Shown: piece after piece, positions 16,476-25,254 of the stretch
Position numbering within the stretch: position 1 is the stretch's first letter
Layout of the letters: each line of letters starts with the position of its first letter
Source: Planctomycetaceae bacterium
GTDB lineage: Bacteria > Planctomycetota > Phycisphaerae > SM23-33
DNA: 64,000 nt
NCBI GenBank assembly: GCA_021371965.1
Contig: JAJFVE010000091.1
Span: 14,820-78,819, forward strand
Direction of reading: 5' to 3'
Notes under the pieces: model-generated
Told to the model about the DNA's origin: nothing
The model's input: the letters and a program-made list of their open reading frames with translations, nothing else
Database searches by the model: none
Program-made: the position numbers and the translations under genes

Positions 16476-17195
16476 CTATTGCCCAATCACCAGAGTAATG
16501 ATGATGAACGTCTGCTGGGGACTGCCGCAGGCGGCCTTGGCCCACGCCTCGCCGCGCCCGGCGCCCCAGGCGGAAATCTCCCACCGCCGCATCGATATCT
16601 CGCGGGCCAGAGCGTGTCGCAGCAGGTCGGCTGCCGCATTGGCCCGCCGCAGCGACAAGGCCAGGGCCTCGCCGGCATCGCCATCGGGTGCCAGGCCCGT
16701 CACCAGCACCCGCACACCCCTCTGCGAGAGGTTCTGCCGGTAGGAATCGGCCTGCTCCTTCAGGTGCGCAGCAGCCTCTGGTGTCAGCTCGCTGGCGCCG
16801 GGGGCGAACGCCACGCGGGTGGCGGTGCGGCCGAGGATCTTTTCGGCGCCGGTGGCTGTCTGCGTGTCGATCTGCCGGGCGAGCTTGTCGAACGCGCGGC
16901 GGATTTCATCTTCCTCGCCGTCAATGACGCGCCCGGTCTTTTCGGCCTGCGTGGTGGGGTAGCGCACCTCGCGGCTGTCGAGCACTTCCTCGTCGCGCCC
17001 GAACAGCCAGCTCGGCAGGCCGCACTGCGAGATGGACCGCTTGAAGGAGCCTTGCCCGGCCTTGAACGAGGCGTCATTGACCGACGATGCGAACGCCAGC
17101 AGCATGACAAAACACGCCAGCAGGTTGGTGATCATGTCGCCGAAGGACAGGATCCAGATCGGGACGCCGGAGGATTCTTCCTGGGAGGGCTTCAC
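16476..17195 (-). CDS. MotB-like stator protein, second copy
   Basis: This 239-residue protein starts at GTG 17195, fixed by AAGGAGG and by a GTGA overlap with the first motB. The single membrane segment WILSFGDMITNLLACFVML keeps the essential ion-binding Asp (D20). The C-terminal OmpA-like domain is present but diverged, with VLVTGLAPDGDAGEALALS in place of the common GHTDN pattern. It may form a mixed stator with the first MotB or a second stator type around the single MotA. Confidence 0.85.
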   Translation of the reverse strand: MKPSQEESSGVPIWILSFGDMITNLLACFVMLLAFASSVNDASFKAGQGSFKRSISQCGLPSWLFGRDEEVLDSREVRYPTTQAEKTGRVIDGEEDEIRRAFDKLARQIDTQTATGAEKILGRTATRVAFAPGASELTPEAAAHLKEQADSYRQNLSQRGVRVLVTGLAPDGDAGEALALSLRRANAAADLLRHALAREISMRRWEISAWGAGRGEAWAKAACGSPQQTFIIITLVIGQ

Positions 17196-17827
17196 GGGCA
17201 GACCTCCTTGGCCAGGACGATCAGCTTGACGTAATCGCCGGCCGCGCTGGAGGCCCTCCGCGTCGGGGCGCAAATGCAGAACTGCTCGACCGGCAGTCGA
17301 TGGGTCTGCGTGAAGCATGCGACGATGGCGGCAGCGCGATTCATCTGGGCGGCGCTGCCGACCTCGACGACGACGGTGCGCGGGATTTTCGCCAGGTACG
17401 GCGCGATGGCGGCCAGGGTTTGCCGCCCCGCCGGTTGGAGGGCGGCGCCATTGCCCCAGAAGAGTTTCTCGATGGGCAGGGAGATCTCCTGTCGGGCGGC
17501 CTGGAGGTCGGTGTCGGGGCTCTCCTGGGGCGAGACGGTCAGTTCGGCGGGCCGGTCCGTGGGGGCCTCGCTGCCTTTTTCGGTCACGTCGTTGCTCGGC
17601 GGCGGGGGCAGGAGGGAACCGCCGGGAGGTTTGTGCTCGCCGAAGATCGAGGGCTTCGAGACGCTCTCGAAGACGGTCCCGAGGCGGCTCATGGCCGCCT
17701 TGTCGAAGGACGCAAATGAAACCAGCAGGACGAAGAACGTCATGAGGTTGGTCATGCAGTCGCTGAAACTGACGATCCAGATTCCCGGTCCGGCCGGGGC
17801 GTCACTTTGTCGATTTCGCGTGGCCAT
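17192..17827 (-). CDS. motB: MotB-like stator protein, first copy
   Basis: This 211-residue protein has the plug and membrane segment WIVSFSDCMTNLMTFFVLLV with the essential Asp (D23). A Pro-rich linker and a short, degenerate OmpA-like domain follow; VVVEVGSAAQMNRAAAIVA replaces the normal peptidoglycan-binding GHTDN. The membrane segment resembles sodium-type PomB more than proton-type MotB. Its start overlaps the motA stop (ATGA) and its stop overlaps the second copy (GTGA). Confidence 0.88.
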   Translation of the reverse strand: MATRNRQSDAPAGPGIWIVSFSDCMTNLMTFFVLLVSFASFDKAAMSRLGTVFESVSKPSIFGEHKPPGGSLLPPPPSNDVTEKGSEAPTDRPAELTVSPQESPDTDLQAARQEISLPIEKLFWGNGAALQPAGRQTLAAIAPYLAKIPRTVVVEVGSAAQMNRAAAIVACFTQTHRLPVEQFCICAPTRRASSAAGDYVKLIVLAKEVCP

Positions 17828-18597
17828 CAGACGGTCGGCTTGAGTTCCTCTCGGTGCTTGGCGGAGATAAACGCCTGCATGTTTTCACGGACGGTCGTGG
17901 GATTTTCGCCGCGGCAGATGTTCAGCGTTCCCTGGACGATCATCTCCCGCAGCATCAGTTCCTGCTTGGAGCGGATCCCCAGCTTGCCCGCCAGCGGAAT
18001 GAAGACCAGGTTGGCCAGGAACGCCCCGTAGAACGTTGTGATCAGCGCCACGGCCATCCCCGCGCCGATCTGGTCGGGCGAGGACATGTTGGCCAGCATC
18101 TGGATCAGACCGATCAGCGTCCCGACCATCCCGAAGGCCGGGGCAGAGTTGCCCATGAACTCGAGCATCTTCTTGCCGTCGCCGTGGCGCTCCTGGAGGC
18201 ACTGGATCTCCATCGACAGGTGCTTGCCGATGTTGTCCTCGCTCTGGCCGTCGATGAGCATCTGCAGCGCCATCGCCAGGAACCGGTCGCCCGCTCCGGC
18301 GAGTTGCTGCTGCAAGGCCAGCGTTCCGTCGCGACGGTTGATGGCCGAGTAGTTGACCATCTTCTGGATCAACTGCTGCTCGTCAGGCATGCGGTAGAAG
18401 AGCGTCTTCTTGATGATCCCGAAGATCCGCAGCATCTGCCCCATGGAAAAGTGAATGCACGTCGCGCAGAGCATCCCCCCGACGGTGATCAGCATTGACG
18501 GCACGTGAATGAACAGCATGACCGAGCCGCCCATCAGGATCGACCATGTGATCACGCCAAACCCCGCCAGCAATCCCACCGCTGTTGCAATGTCCAT
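17827..18597 (-). CDS. motA: Flagellar stator protein MotA
   Basis: This 256-residue protein has four membrane segments and a cytoplasmic loop (about residues 60-145) that touches FliG. The third-segment signature PAFGMVGTLIGLIQML resembles PomA, the sodium-driven homologue, more than proton-type MotA. Sodium coupling is therefore plausible but inferred. MotA pentamers surround a MotB dimer. It is the only MotA in the window while two MotB-like genes follow it. Confidence 0.95.
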   Translation of the reverse strand: MDIATAVGLLAGFGVITWSILMGGSVMLFIHVPSMLITVGGMLCATCIHFSMGQMLRIFGIIKKTLFYRMPDEQQLIQKMVNYSAINRRDGTLALQQQLAGAGDRFLAMALQMLIDGQSEDNIGKHLSMEIQCLQERHGDGKKMLEFMGNSAPAFGMVGTLIGLIQMLANMSSPDQIGAGMAVALITTFYGAFLANLVFIPLAGKLGIRSKQELMLREMIVQGTLNICRGENPTTVRENMQAFISAKHREELKPTV

Positions 18598-18602
18598 GAC
18601 GC

Positions 18603-19223
18603 CTATCCTTGCTCTCGTATCTGCTTCATTTTCTCAAACAGCCGCGCAGCCAGGCCCTTATCCTTGATCTCCTGAAGAACCTTGCCCGCCGACCGCTCCG
18701 ACATCAGGTACAGGATCCGCACTGCGTCGTCTTCCTGGTTGTTGGTGCACATCTCGCCCAGGATCTGCCCGCCGCGGACGGGGTCCATCATCTCGTAGAT
18801 CGACGCCGCCCGCTTGAGGTTGACGCGTTCCTCAGCCGACACCGTCACGCGGGCCCGCTCGAGTTGATCGCGGGCTTCCTTGAGCCTCGCCAGCGGCGCC
18901 ACCAGCGATACCCGCAGCGTCTCCAGCTCCACCGTCTGCTGCTTGATCTGGTCCTGCGTCACCGACAGGCGCTTCTCGCGCTGGTCGAGATGGTCTTCCT
19001 TGCGGCGAAGTTCCTCGAGCTTGGCCCGCACGTCCCGCACGAGCTCGTCGAGCTCCTTCTCGCGTCCCAGCAGCGCCGGCGGCTCGTCGGCCGGCGCCGG
19101 GGCCGGCGCCTCCGAGACCGCCGCGGCCGGGGGCGAAGGAGGAGGCGCCATCGCGCCGCTGATAAGGAACGACCCGACGAAGCTGATGACTCCCGCCACG
19201 GCCACGATCACGATCTTCTTCAT
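18603..19223 (-). CDS. MotE-like protein
   Basis: This 206-residue protein has an N-terminal membrane anchor (about residues 5-26), a Pro/Ala linker and a long coiled coil (about 55-125). A C-terminal MgtE_N-like helical domain follows (SIYEMMDPVRGGQILGEM, then AVRILYLMSERSAGKVL). This is the arrangement of MotE, a periplasmic motility protein described in rhizobia and common beside motA or fliJ. It is coupled to fliJ by ATGA and lies 5 nt before motA. Confidence 0.85.
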   Translation of the reverse strand: MKKIVIVAVAGVISFVGSFLISGAMAPPPSPPAAAVSEAPAPAPADEPPALLGREKELDELVRDVRAKLEELRRKEDHLDQREKRLSVTQDQIKQQTVELETLRVSLVAPLARLKEARDQLERARVTVSAEERVNLKRAASIYEMMDPVRGGQILGEMCTNNQEDDAVRILYLMSERSAGKVLQEIKDKGLAARLFEKMKQIREQG

Positions 19224-19699
19224 TGCCCACCTGCCGGTGCTCTGACCGAGGCCGCCGCGGCGCCCCTGCGGGCGCGAGCGGTCGTGGCGACCTCATCAAG
19301 TTGTTTCTGCTCCCACAGCAGCACCTGCCGCTGCCAGTCCTGGAAGGCCTTTTCGCCAAGGCGCTCGAGCTTGCGGCGGTTCTTGCGCTGCTCGACGAGG
19401 GCCTTGCGCTTCTCCTGGGCCAGCGATTCCATCGCCTTGATCCGCTGCTGCTGCGTGCGGGCGTGCTCAAGCTCATACTCGCTGCCGGCCAGGAACAGCC
19501 TCTGCCCGTCGAGCCGCTCCTGCAGCGGCGCGGCGGCCATAACCGTCAGCGCCTGCCGCACGGCGGCGCGGCGGCGGGCGATCTGGCTGCGCAGACCCGC
19601 GACCTGCGCGACCAGGCCCTGCAGTTCGGCGCGCATCGCCTCTTCCCGCTGGGCGGTCACGTGCAACAGTCTTTCCAGAGGCCATGAGAACTTCTTCAT
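19220..19699 (-). CDS. fliJ: Flagellar export protein FliJ
   Basis: This 159-residue, fully helical coiled-coil protein begins KKFSWPLERLLHVTAQREE, the usual FliJ start, and has a central EYELEHARTQQQRIKAMESL. FliJ is the central stalk of the FliI ATPase and links it to FlhA. Its start overlaps the fliI stop and its stop overlaps motE. Confidence 0.9.
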   Translation of the reverse strand: MKKFSWPLERLLHVTAQREEAMRAELQGLVAQVAGLRSQIARRRAAVRQALTVMAAAPLQERLDGQRLFLAGSEYELEHARTQQQRIKAMESLAQEKRKALVEQRKNRRKLERLGEKAFQDWQRQVLLWEQKQLDEVATTARARRGAAAASVRAPAGGQ

Positions 19700-21057
19700 G
19701 CCTTCTTACCCCCGCCGGCGGGGCTGTCAGACCCGCCCAGGAAGTCCCACGACGAGCCGATCTCTGTCAGCGACGCCACCGTCTGGGCGAACTCGCTGCT
19801 CTGGTCGCTGGACTGGATGAGGAACTCGTTGATCCGGTCGATGATCGACACCGCCTTGTCGATGCGGCGGTTGCTCCCCGCCGCCAGGGCGCCGATGTTG
19901 ATCAGGTCCTCGGCGGCGAGGTACGTCGCGTACGCCGCCCGCACGCGCTGGGCGGCCAGCAGGTGCTCGCGCGTGCAGATGGCGGGCATCAGGCGGCTGA
20001 CGCTCTGAGGGATGTCGATGGCCGGGTAGTGCCCCATCTCGGCGAGCTTGCGCGAGAGCACCACGTGCCCGTCAAGCAGCGATCGGGCGGAATCGGCGAC
20101 AGGGTCGTTCATGTCGTCGCCCTCGACCAGCACCGTCAGGATGCCTGTGATGCTGCCGGTAGCCGCCAGACCCAGGCGCTCGGTGAGCTTGGGCAGCATC
20201 GCAAACACACTGGGGCAGTAGCCCTTCGTGGTCGGTGGCTCGCCGGCGGCCAGGCCGATCTCGCGCTGCGCCTGGCAGAACCGCGTCAGCGAGTCCATCA
20301 TGAACAGGACGTTCTGCCCGCGGTCGCGGAAATGCTCGGCAATGGTGATCGCCGCGAAGGCGGCCTTGACGCGCTGGATGGGGCAGGCGTCTGCGGTGGC
20401 GACGATCACCACGCTGCGGGCCAGCCCCTCGGGTCCCAGCGATTCTTCCATGAACTGCCGCACCTCGCGGCCGCGCTCGCCCACCAGCGCCAACACGTTC
20501 ACATCAGCGGCGCTGTCGCGGGCGATCCAGCCCAGCAGCGTGCTCTTGCCCACGCCGCTGCCGGCGAAGATGCCGACGCGTTGCCCCTTGCCCAGCGTCA
20601 ACAGCCCGTCGAAGGCGCGAATCCCCAGCGTCAGCGGTTCGTCGATGACGCGGCGTGTCAGCGGCGAGGGCGGCAGGGCGTCGAGGCAGCGGCTGTCCTC
20701 GCCCACCAGCGGGCCCTTGCCGTCGATGGGCCTGCACAGGCCGTCGAGCACGCGCCCCAGCAGCGCCGGGCCCAGCACCACGCGGCGCGGGCTGCTGCTG
20801 GCGGCAACGGGGTCGTTGGGGGCGATCCCGTCGATGCCCTCGAAAGGCAGCAGCACGCGGCGGCTGCCGTTGAAGCCGACGACCTCGGCCTGCACGCGCC
20901 GCCCGTCGGCCAGATGCACCACGCAAAGCTGCCCCACGCCCACCGGCGGGCCGTCGCTCTCGATGGTCGTGCCCGTCACGCGTGCGACGGTCCCGCGGCA
21001 GCGCACCAGCTTCAGCGCGTCCAGGCGGGAGGTGAACCTGTCGAGGTTAACAGCCAT
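19696..21057 (-). CDS. fliI: Flagellar export ATPase FliI
   Basis: This 453-residue F1-type ATPase has an intact Walker A (GSGVGKST), a GERGREV motif and a Walker B with LFMMDSLTRFCQAQREIGLA. The start is set at ATG 21057 because GGAG lies 6 nt upstream; a GTG at 21069 is possible. FliI energises substrate unloading at the export gate with FliH and FliJ. Its 5' end overlaps fliH slightly. Confidence 0.97.
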   Translation of the reverse strand: MAVNLDRFTSRLDALKLVRCRGTVARVTGTTIESDGPPVGVGQLCVVHLADGRRVQAEVVGFNGSRRVLLPFEGIDGIAPNDPVAASSSPRRVVLGPALLGRVLDGLCRPIDGKGPLVGEDSRCLDALPPSPLTRRVIDEPLTLGIRAFDGLLTLGKGQRVGIFAGSGVGKSTLLGWIARDSAADVNVLALVGERGREVRQFMEESLGPEGLARSVVIVATADACPIQRVKAAFAAITIAEHFRDRGQNVLFMMDSLTRFCQAQREIGLAAGEPPTTKGYCPSVFAMLPKLTERLGLAATGSITGILTVLVEGDDMNDPVADSARSLLDGHVVLSRKLAEMGHYPAIDIPQSVSRLMPAICTREHLLAAQRVRAAYATYLAAEDLINIGALAAGSNRRIDKAVSIIDRINEFLIQSSDQSSEFAQTVASLTEIGSSWDFLGGSDSPAGGGKKA

Positions 21058-21592
21058 CCTGGTCTCCACCCGAGCCGGTCAGGGCCCGGGCAATCTCTTC
21101 CATGTGGTTGTCCAGCGTCCACTCGGCCACGCCGTCGGGCGTCTCGATGCGGCACTGGCCCGGCTCGATCGCCGCGTCGGCCTGAAACACCGCCCCATCG
21201 CCGCCGGCATTCTTTGCCAGGCCGCTGCGGGCGAGGTCGGCCGCATTGAGCCGCACCACCACGCCCCCCCGCGTGTCGATGCCTTCCAGCGCCTCGGCGA
21301 CGATGGCGTCGATCTCGTACCGTCCGGCCTCGATCTCCCGGCAGATCACCTTGCGGGCGATCCCCAGCGCCAACTGGGCCAACTGCTTCTCGATGCCAAT
21401 GGGCAGTTCGTGCAGCAGGCGCACCAGCTCGGCGGCGCCCTGCTCCATTGCCTGGCGCGCCTGGGCGGTGGCGTCGCGTTCGGCCGCCAGCTCGCGCTGC
21501 AGGTCCAGCAATTCGCTGCCTGTCCCGGGGCTGCTGCCGGCGACGCTGACGCTCATCAGCTTGCCCTCAAGATGCAATGTCGGTACCGCCAT
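21047..21592 (-). CDS. fliH: Flagellar export ATPase regulator FliH
   Basis: This 181-residue protein has an N-terminal helical arm and a C-terminal domain with IEKQLAQLALGIARKVICRE and the FliH/SctL-type LGGxxIETPDG-like stretch GQCRIETPDGVAEWTLD. FliH holds FliI at the C-ring through FliN. It lies 1 nt after fliG and overlaps fliI by 11 nt. Confidence 0.92.
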   Translation of the reverse strand: MAVPTLHLEGKLMSVSVAGSSPGTGSELLDLQRELAAERDATAQARQAMEQGAAELVRLLHELPIGIEKQLAQLALGIARKVICREIEAGRYEIDAIVAEALEGIDTRGGVVVRLNAADLARSGLAKNAGGDGAVFQADAAIEPGQCRIETPDGVAEWTLDNHMEEIARALTGSGGDQDGC

Positions 21593-21593
21593 C

Positions 21594-22616
21594 TCAGGAC
21601 TCCTGGAAGGTCAGCTCGCCGCTGTCGTTGATCTTGCGCAAGGCCGCGAGGATCAGCTCCCGCGACTGCTCGACGTCGACCGGCTTGGGCGACGACAGCA
21701 GCGAGGTTTCCTCGTCGAGCATCGCCGCCGCCCGCTCGGAGATGTTGGCCCGGACTTTGGCCTTGGCGGCCTCGTCGGCCCCGACCAGCGCCAGGGCCAG
21801 CTTGCGGCTGTCGACGCTGCGAAGCGACTCCTGGACCGCCCGGTCTGCGATGATGGGCAGGTCCTGCCAGAGCACCATCATCTGCTGGACGCCCATGGCG
21901 GTTTCCTCGCTGCGCTGGGCCAGGGCCTTGAGCAGCTCGCCGCGAGGTTCGGCGGGCAGTCCTCGCAGCACTTGGGCGACTTTGCGATACTGTTTCTGCT
22001 GGGGCGACATGGTCGCGGCCGCCGGCTGTTGCGGCGCGGCGCCGCCGTCCTGCTCCTGGGCGGCCTTGCGGGCGATCTGGTCGAGCTTTGACCGTAGGGC
22101 CCGGGCGACCTTGAGGCGCACCAGGTCGGACAGTTCGCTGCCGCCGGCCATCAGACGCACTGCCTGGCCTCGCTGGGCGGGGTCGATGAGGCCCAGCAGT
22201 TCGGTGGACTTTTTGATCGGCAGTTCGCCCAGCACCAGGGCGATCACCTGCGGGCTTTCGCCGCCCAGGGCCTGGGCGATGTGCGCGACCGATGCCGATC
22301 GCACCTGGCCGAAGGGGTCCTTCATCGCCAGCAGGTCCTGCACCTCGCGGTGGACGTTTCCGGCCTGCTCGCCCAGGGCCATCTCCAGCAGTTGCATGAC
22401 CGGATCGCTCTGGCGGCGGCCGCTCTGGAGCAGCGTGAGGAACTCTCGCACGGCGTCGTTGGAGGCGTGCTGTCCGGTCTGGATCAGGTACGCCACTTCG
22501 GCGACGATCTGCTTGAGCGTGCCCGGCTCGGCCGACTTGAGCAGCGCCGCGGCCGTGCCGGCATCGAGGCTCATCAGCAGCGCCGCGGCCTTTCGCACTC
22601 CGCTGTAAGCGACCAT
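21594..22616 (-). CDS. fliG: Flagellar motor switch protein FliG
   Basis: This 340-residue protein has the three FliG domains. The N-domain starts SGVRKAAALLMSLDAGTAAA. The middle domain carries the ESPQVIALVLGEL version of the EHPQ motif. The C-domain ends with VDVEQSRELILAALRKIND. FliG sits on the MS ring and receives torque from MotA. Its ATG directly follows the fliF stop. Confidence 0.95.
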   Translation of the reverse strand: MVAYSGVRKAAALLMSLDAGTAAALLKSAEPGTLKQIVAEVAYLIQTGQHASNDAVREFLTLLQSGRRQSDPVMQLLEMALGEQAGNVHREVQDLLAMKDPFGQVRSASVAHIAQALGGESPQVIALVLGELPIKKSTELLGLIDPAQRGQAVRLMAGGSELSDLVRLKVARALRSKLDQIARKAAQEQDGGAAPQQPAAATMSPQQKQYRKVAQVLRGLPAEPRGELLKALAQRSEETAMGVQQMMVLWQDLPIIADRAVQESLRSVDSRKLALALVGADEAAKAKVRANISERAAAMLDEETSLLSSPKPVDVEQSRELILAALRKINDSGELTFQES

Positions 22617-24146
22617 CTAGCCGGCTCCTTCCTGGGTCTGGGCCCAGTTCAGGAACAGCCGTTTGACTTCCTCGGGCTTCTCCTGCAGCGCGTGGGTGAT
22701 CTGCATTCTCAGGGCGTTGGGGTCGGTGCTTTCGGACGGCAGCAGGTTGCCCGGGGCCGCCCCGCCGGTCAGGGCCTGCTGGGCGGGCAAGCCCGCCAGG
22801 GCGGCTTGGGCGGCTTTGCGGCTCGAACCGCGCATCATCTTCAGCGTCACCAGCACGCCGACAACCAGGATCCCCAGTGACAACCGGCGCCCCATGTCGA
22901 GCATGAAGTCGACGGTGAACAGGCCCTGCTGCTCGATGGCCTCGGCCGGATGCTCGTAGAAGACCGTGTTGACGACTTTGAGCGTGTCGGACTCCTTGAG
23001 CCCGATGGCGTTGCGGATGATGTCCTCGACGTCCTTCTCGCTGACATTCGGGGTCTTGTCGGTCTTCTTGGCGGCATCGGCGGCCTTGTCCCCCTCGCCG
23101 GCGGCGGGCATCTGCGTCAGGCTCACGAAGGCCGCCACCGAAAGCGACTTGATGCGTCCGGGCAGGTCCTGGCGCTGCTCGACGGTGCGACTGACGAGGT
23201 ATTCGTTGGTGATGTTCTCTTCCTTCGACGCCGCCCCGGCCGCGGCGCCGGCGGCCCCGCCCGACGACGAACGGATCTCTTCCTTGCTGACCACGCGCTT
23301 GGCCGGGTCGTACGTCTCGATCGTCTGCGTGCCGTTGAGCGTGTCGATTTCAGCCGTCACCTTCACAGAGACGCGGTTGGGCCCCAGCACGGCCGTGAGC
23401 ATGTCCTCGGCCTTCTTGGCCAGATAGATCTCGACGCGGCTCTTGTAGTCCAGGAAGGTGTCCGCCTTGCGGGAGAACTCCGTGCCGCCCTCGCCGCTGA
23501 GCAGGTTTCCGGCGCTGTCGACGACCGTCACCTTGGCGGCGGTGAGGCCTTCGATGCTTCCGGCGACCATGTGCGTGACGGCCGCGACGTTGGCGGGCGA
23601 GGGCCGCCACCCCGACCGAAGCTTGAGCACGACCGTCGCCGAGGGCTCTTTTCCTTTTCCGGCGAAGACGGAGCTTTCGGGCTTGACCACGTGCACGCGG
23701 GCGCCGACGACGCCCTCGATCATCTGCAGGCTCTTGGCCAGCTCGCCCTCGATGGCCCGGACGTGGTTGACGCGCTGGGCAAAGGGGCTGGTGCCGATCT
23801 TCTCGTCGTCCAGGATACGGTAGCCGGCACGGTCGGCGGCCGGAAGCCCCGCCGATGCCGTCGCCAGGCGCAACGCCGCGACGCGCTCCACCGGGACGTA
23901 CACGCTCGTGCCGCCCTGGCCCAGCTCGAAGGGCGAGCCCTCCTCGCGGACCTTGTCGACGACCTTGGCCGCCTCTTCCGGCGCCAGATCGCCGTACAGC
24001 AGCGCCATCTGCGGCTGGCGGGCCCAGCCCACCAGCATCACGCAGGCGACCGCCACCGCCAGAACGATCGTCAGCAGCACGACGCGCTGCACCAGCGTCA
24101 GCCGCCGCAGCAAACCGCCCATGTTTTCTAGTTGGCCCATTGCCAC
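22617..24146 (-). CDS. fliF: Flagellar MS-ring protein FliF
   Basis: This 509-residue protein has two membrane segments, one near residues 19-43 and one near 430-450. Between them lie periplasmic ring-building motifs such as GDLAPEEAAKVVDKVREEG and FAQRVNHVRAIEGELAKSL. A cytoplasmic tail binds FliG. The start is a GTG at 24146 with GAGAG 6 nt upstream; an ATG at 24140 is an alternative. Confidence 0.96.
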   Translation of the reverse strand: MAMGQLENMGGLLRRLTLVQRVVLLTIVLAVAVACVMLVGWARQPQMALLYGDLAPEEAAKVVDKVREEGSPFELGQGGTSVYVPVERVAALRLATASAGLPAADRAGYRILDDEKIGTSPFAQRVNHVRAIEGELAKSLQMIEGVVGARVHVVKPESSVFAGKGKEPSATVVLKLRSGWRPSPANVAAVTHMVAGSIEGLTAAKVTVVDSAGNLLSGEGGTEFSRKADTFLDYKSRVEIYLAKKAEDMLTAVLGPNRVSVKVTAEIDTLNGTQTIETYDPAKRVVSKEEIRSSSGGAAGAAAGAASKEENITNEYLVSRTVEQRQDLPGRIKSLSVAAFVSLTQMPAAGEGDKAADAAKKTDKTPNVSEKDVEDIIRNAIGLKESDTLKVVNTVFYEHPAEAIEQQGLFTVDFMLDMGRRLSLGILVVGVLVTLKMMRGSSRKAAQAALAGLPAQQALTGGAAPGNLLPSESTDPNALRMQITHALQEKPEEVKRLFLNWAQTQEGAG

Positions 24147-24165
24147 TGAAGGCTCTCAATTCCGC

Positions 24166-24474
24166 TTAAAGCTGCATGCTCATGGTCTGCTTGTACGCTT
24201 CGATCACCTTGTTGCGAACGCCGATGAGCAGTTTGAAGCTCATGTCGGCCTTGGCCATGGCCTGAACGGCCGGAAGGACGTCCTTGCTCTTGCCCGACAG
24301 CAGGTCCTGGATCGTCGCGACGACGTTTTCCTGCGGTTTGTCAGCACTGGCGACGGCCGTCTTGAGCAGTTGACCGAAGTCGACGTTGCCTTCGCCGCCG
24401 ACGGCGGGTCGCAGGGCCCCGGCGGCCGCAGGCGTCAGAGCACCCATTCCTGAAATTGGCGTTATTCCTGCCAT
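24166..24474 (-). CDS. fliE: Flagellar hook-basal body protein FliE
   Basis: This 102-residue protein has the FliE C-terminus, with MAKADMSFKLLIGVRNKVIE followed by AYKQTMSMQL. FliE joins the MS ring to the rod and is the first exported subunit. It is preceded by AAGGA and placed after flgC and before fliF, the standard order. Confidence 0.95.
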   Translation of the reverse strand: MAGITPISGMGALTPAAAGALRPAVGGEGNVDFGQLLKTAVASADKPQENVVATIQDLLSGKSKDVLPAVQAMAKADMSFKLLIGVRNKVIEAYKQTMSMQL

Positions 24475-24484
24475 CGCACGGTCC

Positions 24485-24889
24485 TTACTTGAGGAGTTCC
24501 ACGGCCACGTCCACGATTTCCTGCTGCTTCTTCATGACGGCGGCGCCGGCCTGGTAGGCCCGCGAAGCCGTCACCATGTTCATCATTTCCACGGGCAACT
24601 GGACGTTGGGCATGCTGACGTACCCGCCGGCATCGGCGTCGGGGTGTCCGGGCTGGTGCACGCGGAGGAATCCGGTCTTGGTGTCCGGCTCGGCCTGGGA
24701 AAACGTCACGCCCGACATCCCGTCGCTGCTGGAGAGCACGACCTCCATGCGGCGGTAGGGTTGGCCATCCTGCCCGCGCGTGGTGTAGGCGTTGGCTATA
24801 TTGTTGGCGATGGCCGTCATGCGGTACGACTCGGCCCGCATGCCGCTGATGGCGATATCCACCGGAGAGGCTATTCGAATGTTGCTCAT
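24485..24889 (-). CDS. flgC: Flagellar proximal rod protein FlgC
   Basis: This 134-residue rod protein has the ANNIANAYTTRGQDGQPYRR motif near the N-terminus and the EMMNMVTASRAYQAGAAVMK C-terminus. AGGTGA precedes the start. It lies 11 nt after flgB. Confidence 0.96.
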   Translation of the reverse strand: MSNIRIASPVDIAISGMRAESYRMTAIANNIANAYTTRGQDGQPYRRMEVVLSSSDGMSGVTFSQAEPDTKTGFLRVHQPGHPDADAGGYVSMPNVQLPVEMMNMVTASRAYQAGAAVMKKQQEIVDVAVELLK

Positions 24890-24900
24890 CGCTCACCTCG

Positions 24901-25254
24901 TCAGCTATTGATCGCCGTTTCCATCTGGCGATACATCTTGGACAGCAGGCGCAGGTACGTCTTGTACGCGCCGGTGTTCTGGACCATGTCGCCGATCTCC
25001 TGGTCGATGCTCACGTCGTTGCCCCGCTCGTCGACGGGCGTGTTCATCGGCGAGAAGATCTGGGCCTTGAAGTCGTCCTCACTCACGTTGCCGCGCTTGA
25101 TCGCCTCGGCCAGCGTCTGCTCGAACTGCACGGCGCGGCGCCGGTAGCCGGCCGTGCCCATGTTGGCGATGTTGTTGGCGATCGCCGTCTCGCGCATCTG
25201 GGCCGCTCGCACGGCCGCTTCGAGATACGCGGTTATGTCGGGCTGGATTGGCAT
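24901..25254 (-). CDS. flgB: Flagellar proximal rod protein FlgB
   Basis: This 117-residue rod protein has AIANNIANMGTAGYRRRAV near the N-terminus and a C-terminal TGAYKTYLRLLSKMYRQMET. The start at 25254 lies inside the 3' end of the activator gene (22-nt overlap), consistent with co-translation. It is the first classical basal-body gene after the TPR and activator genes. Confidence 0.95.
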   Translation of the reverse strand: MPIQPDITAYLEAAVRAAQMRETAIANNIANMGTAGYRRRAVQFEQTLAEAIKRGNVSEDDFKAQIFSPMNTPVDERGNDVSIDQEIGDMVQNTGAYKTYLRLLSKMYRQMETAINS

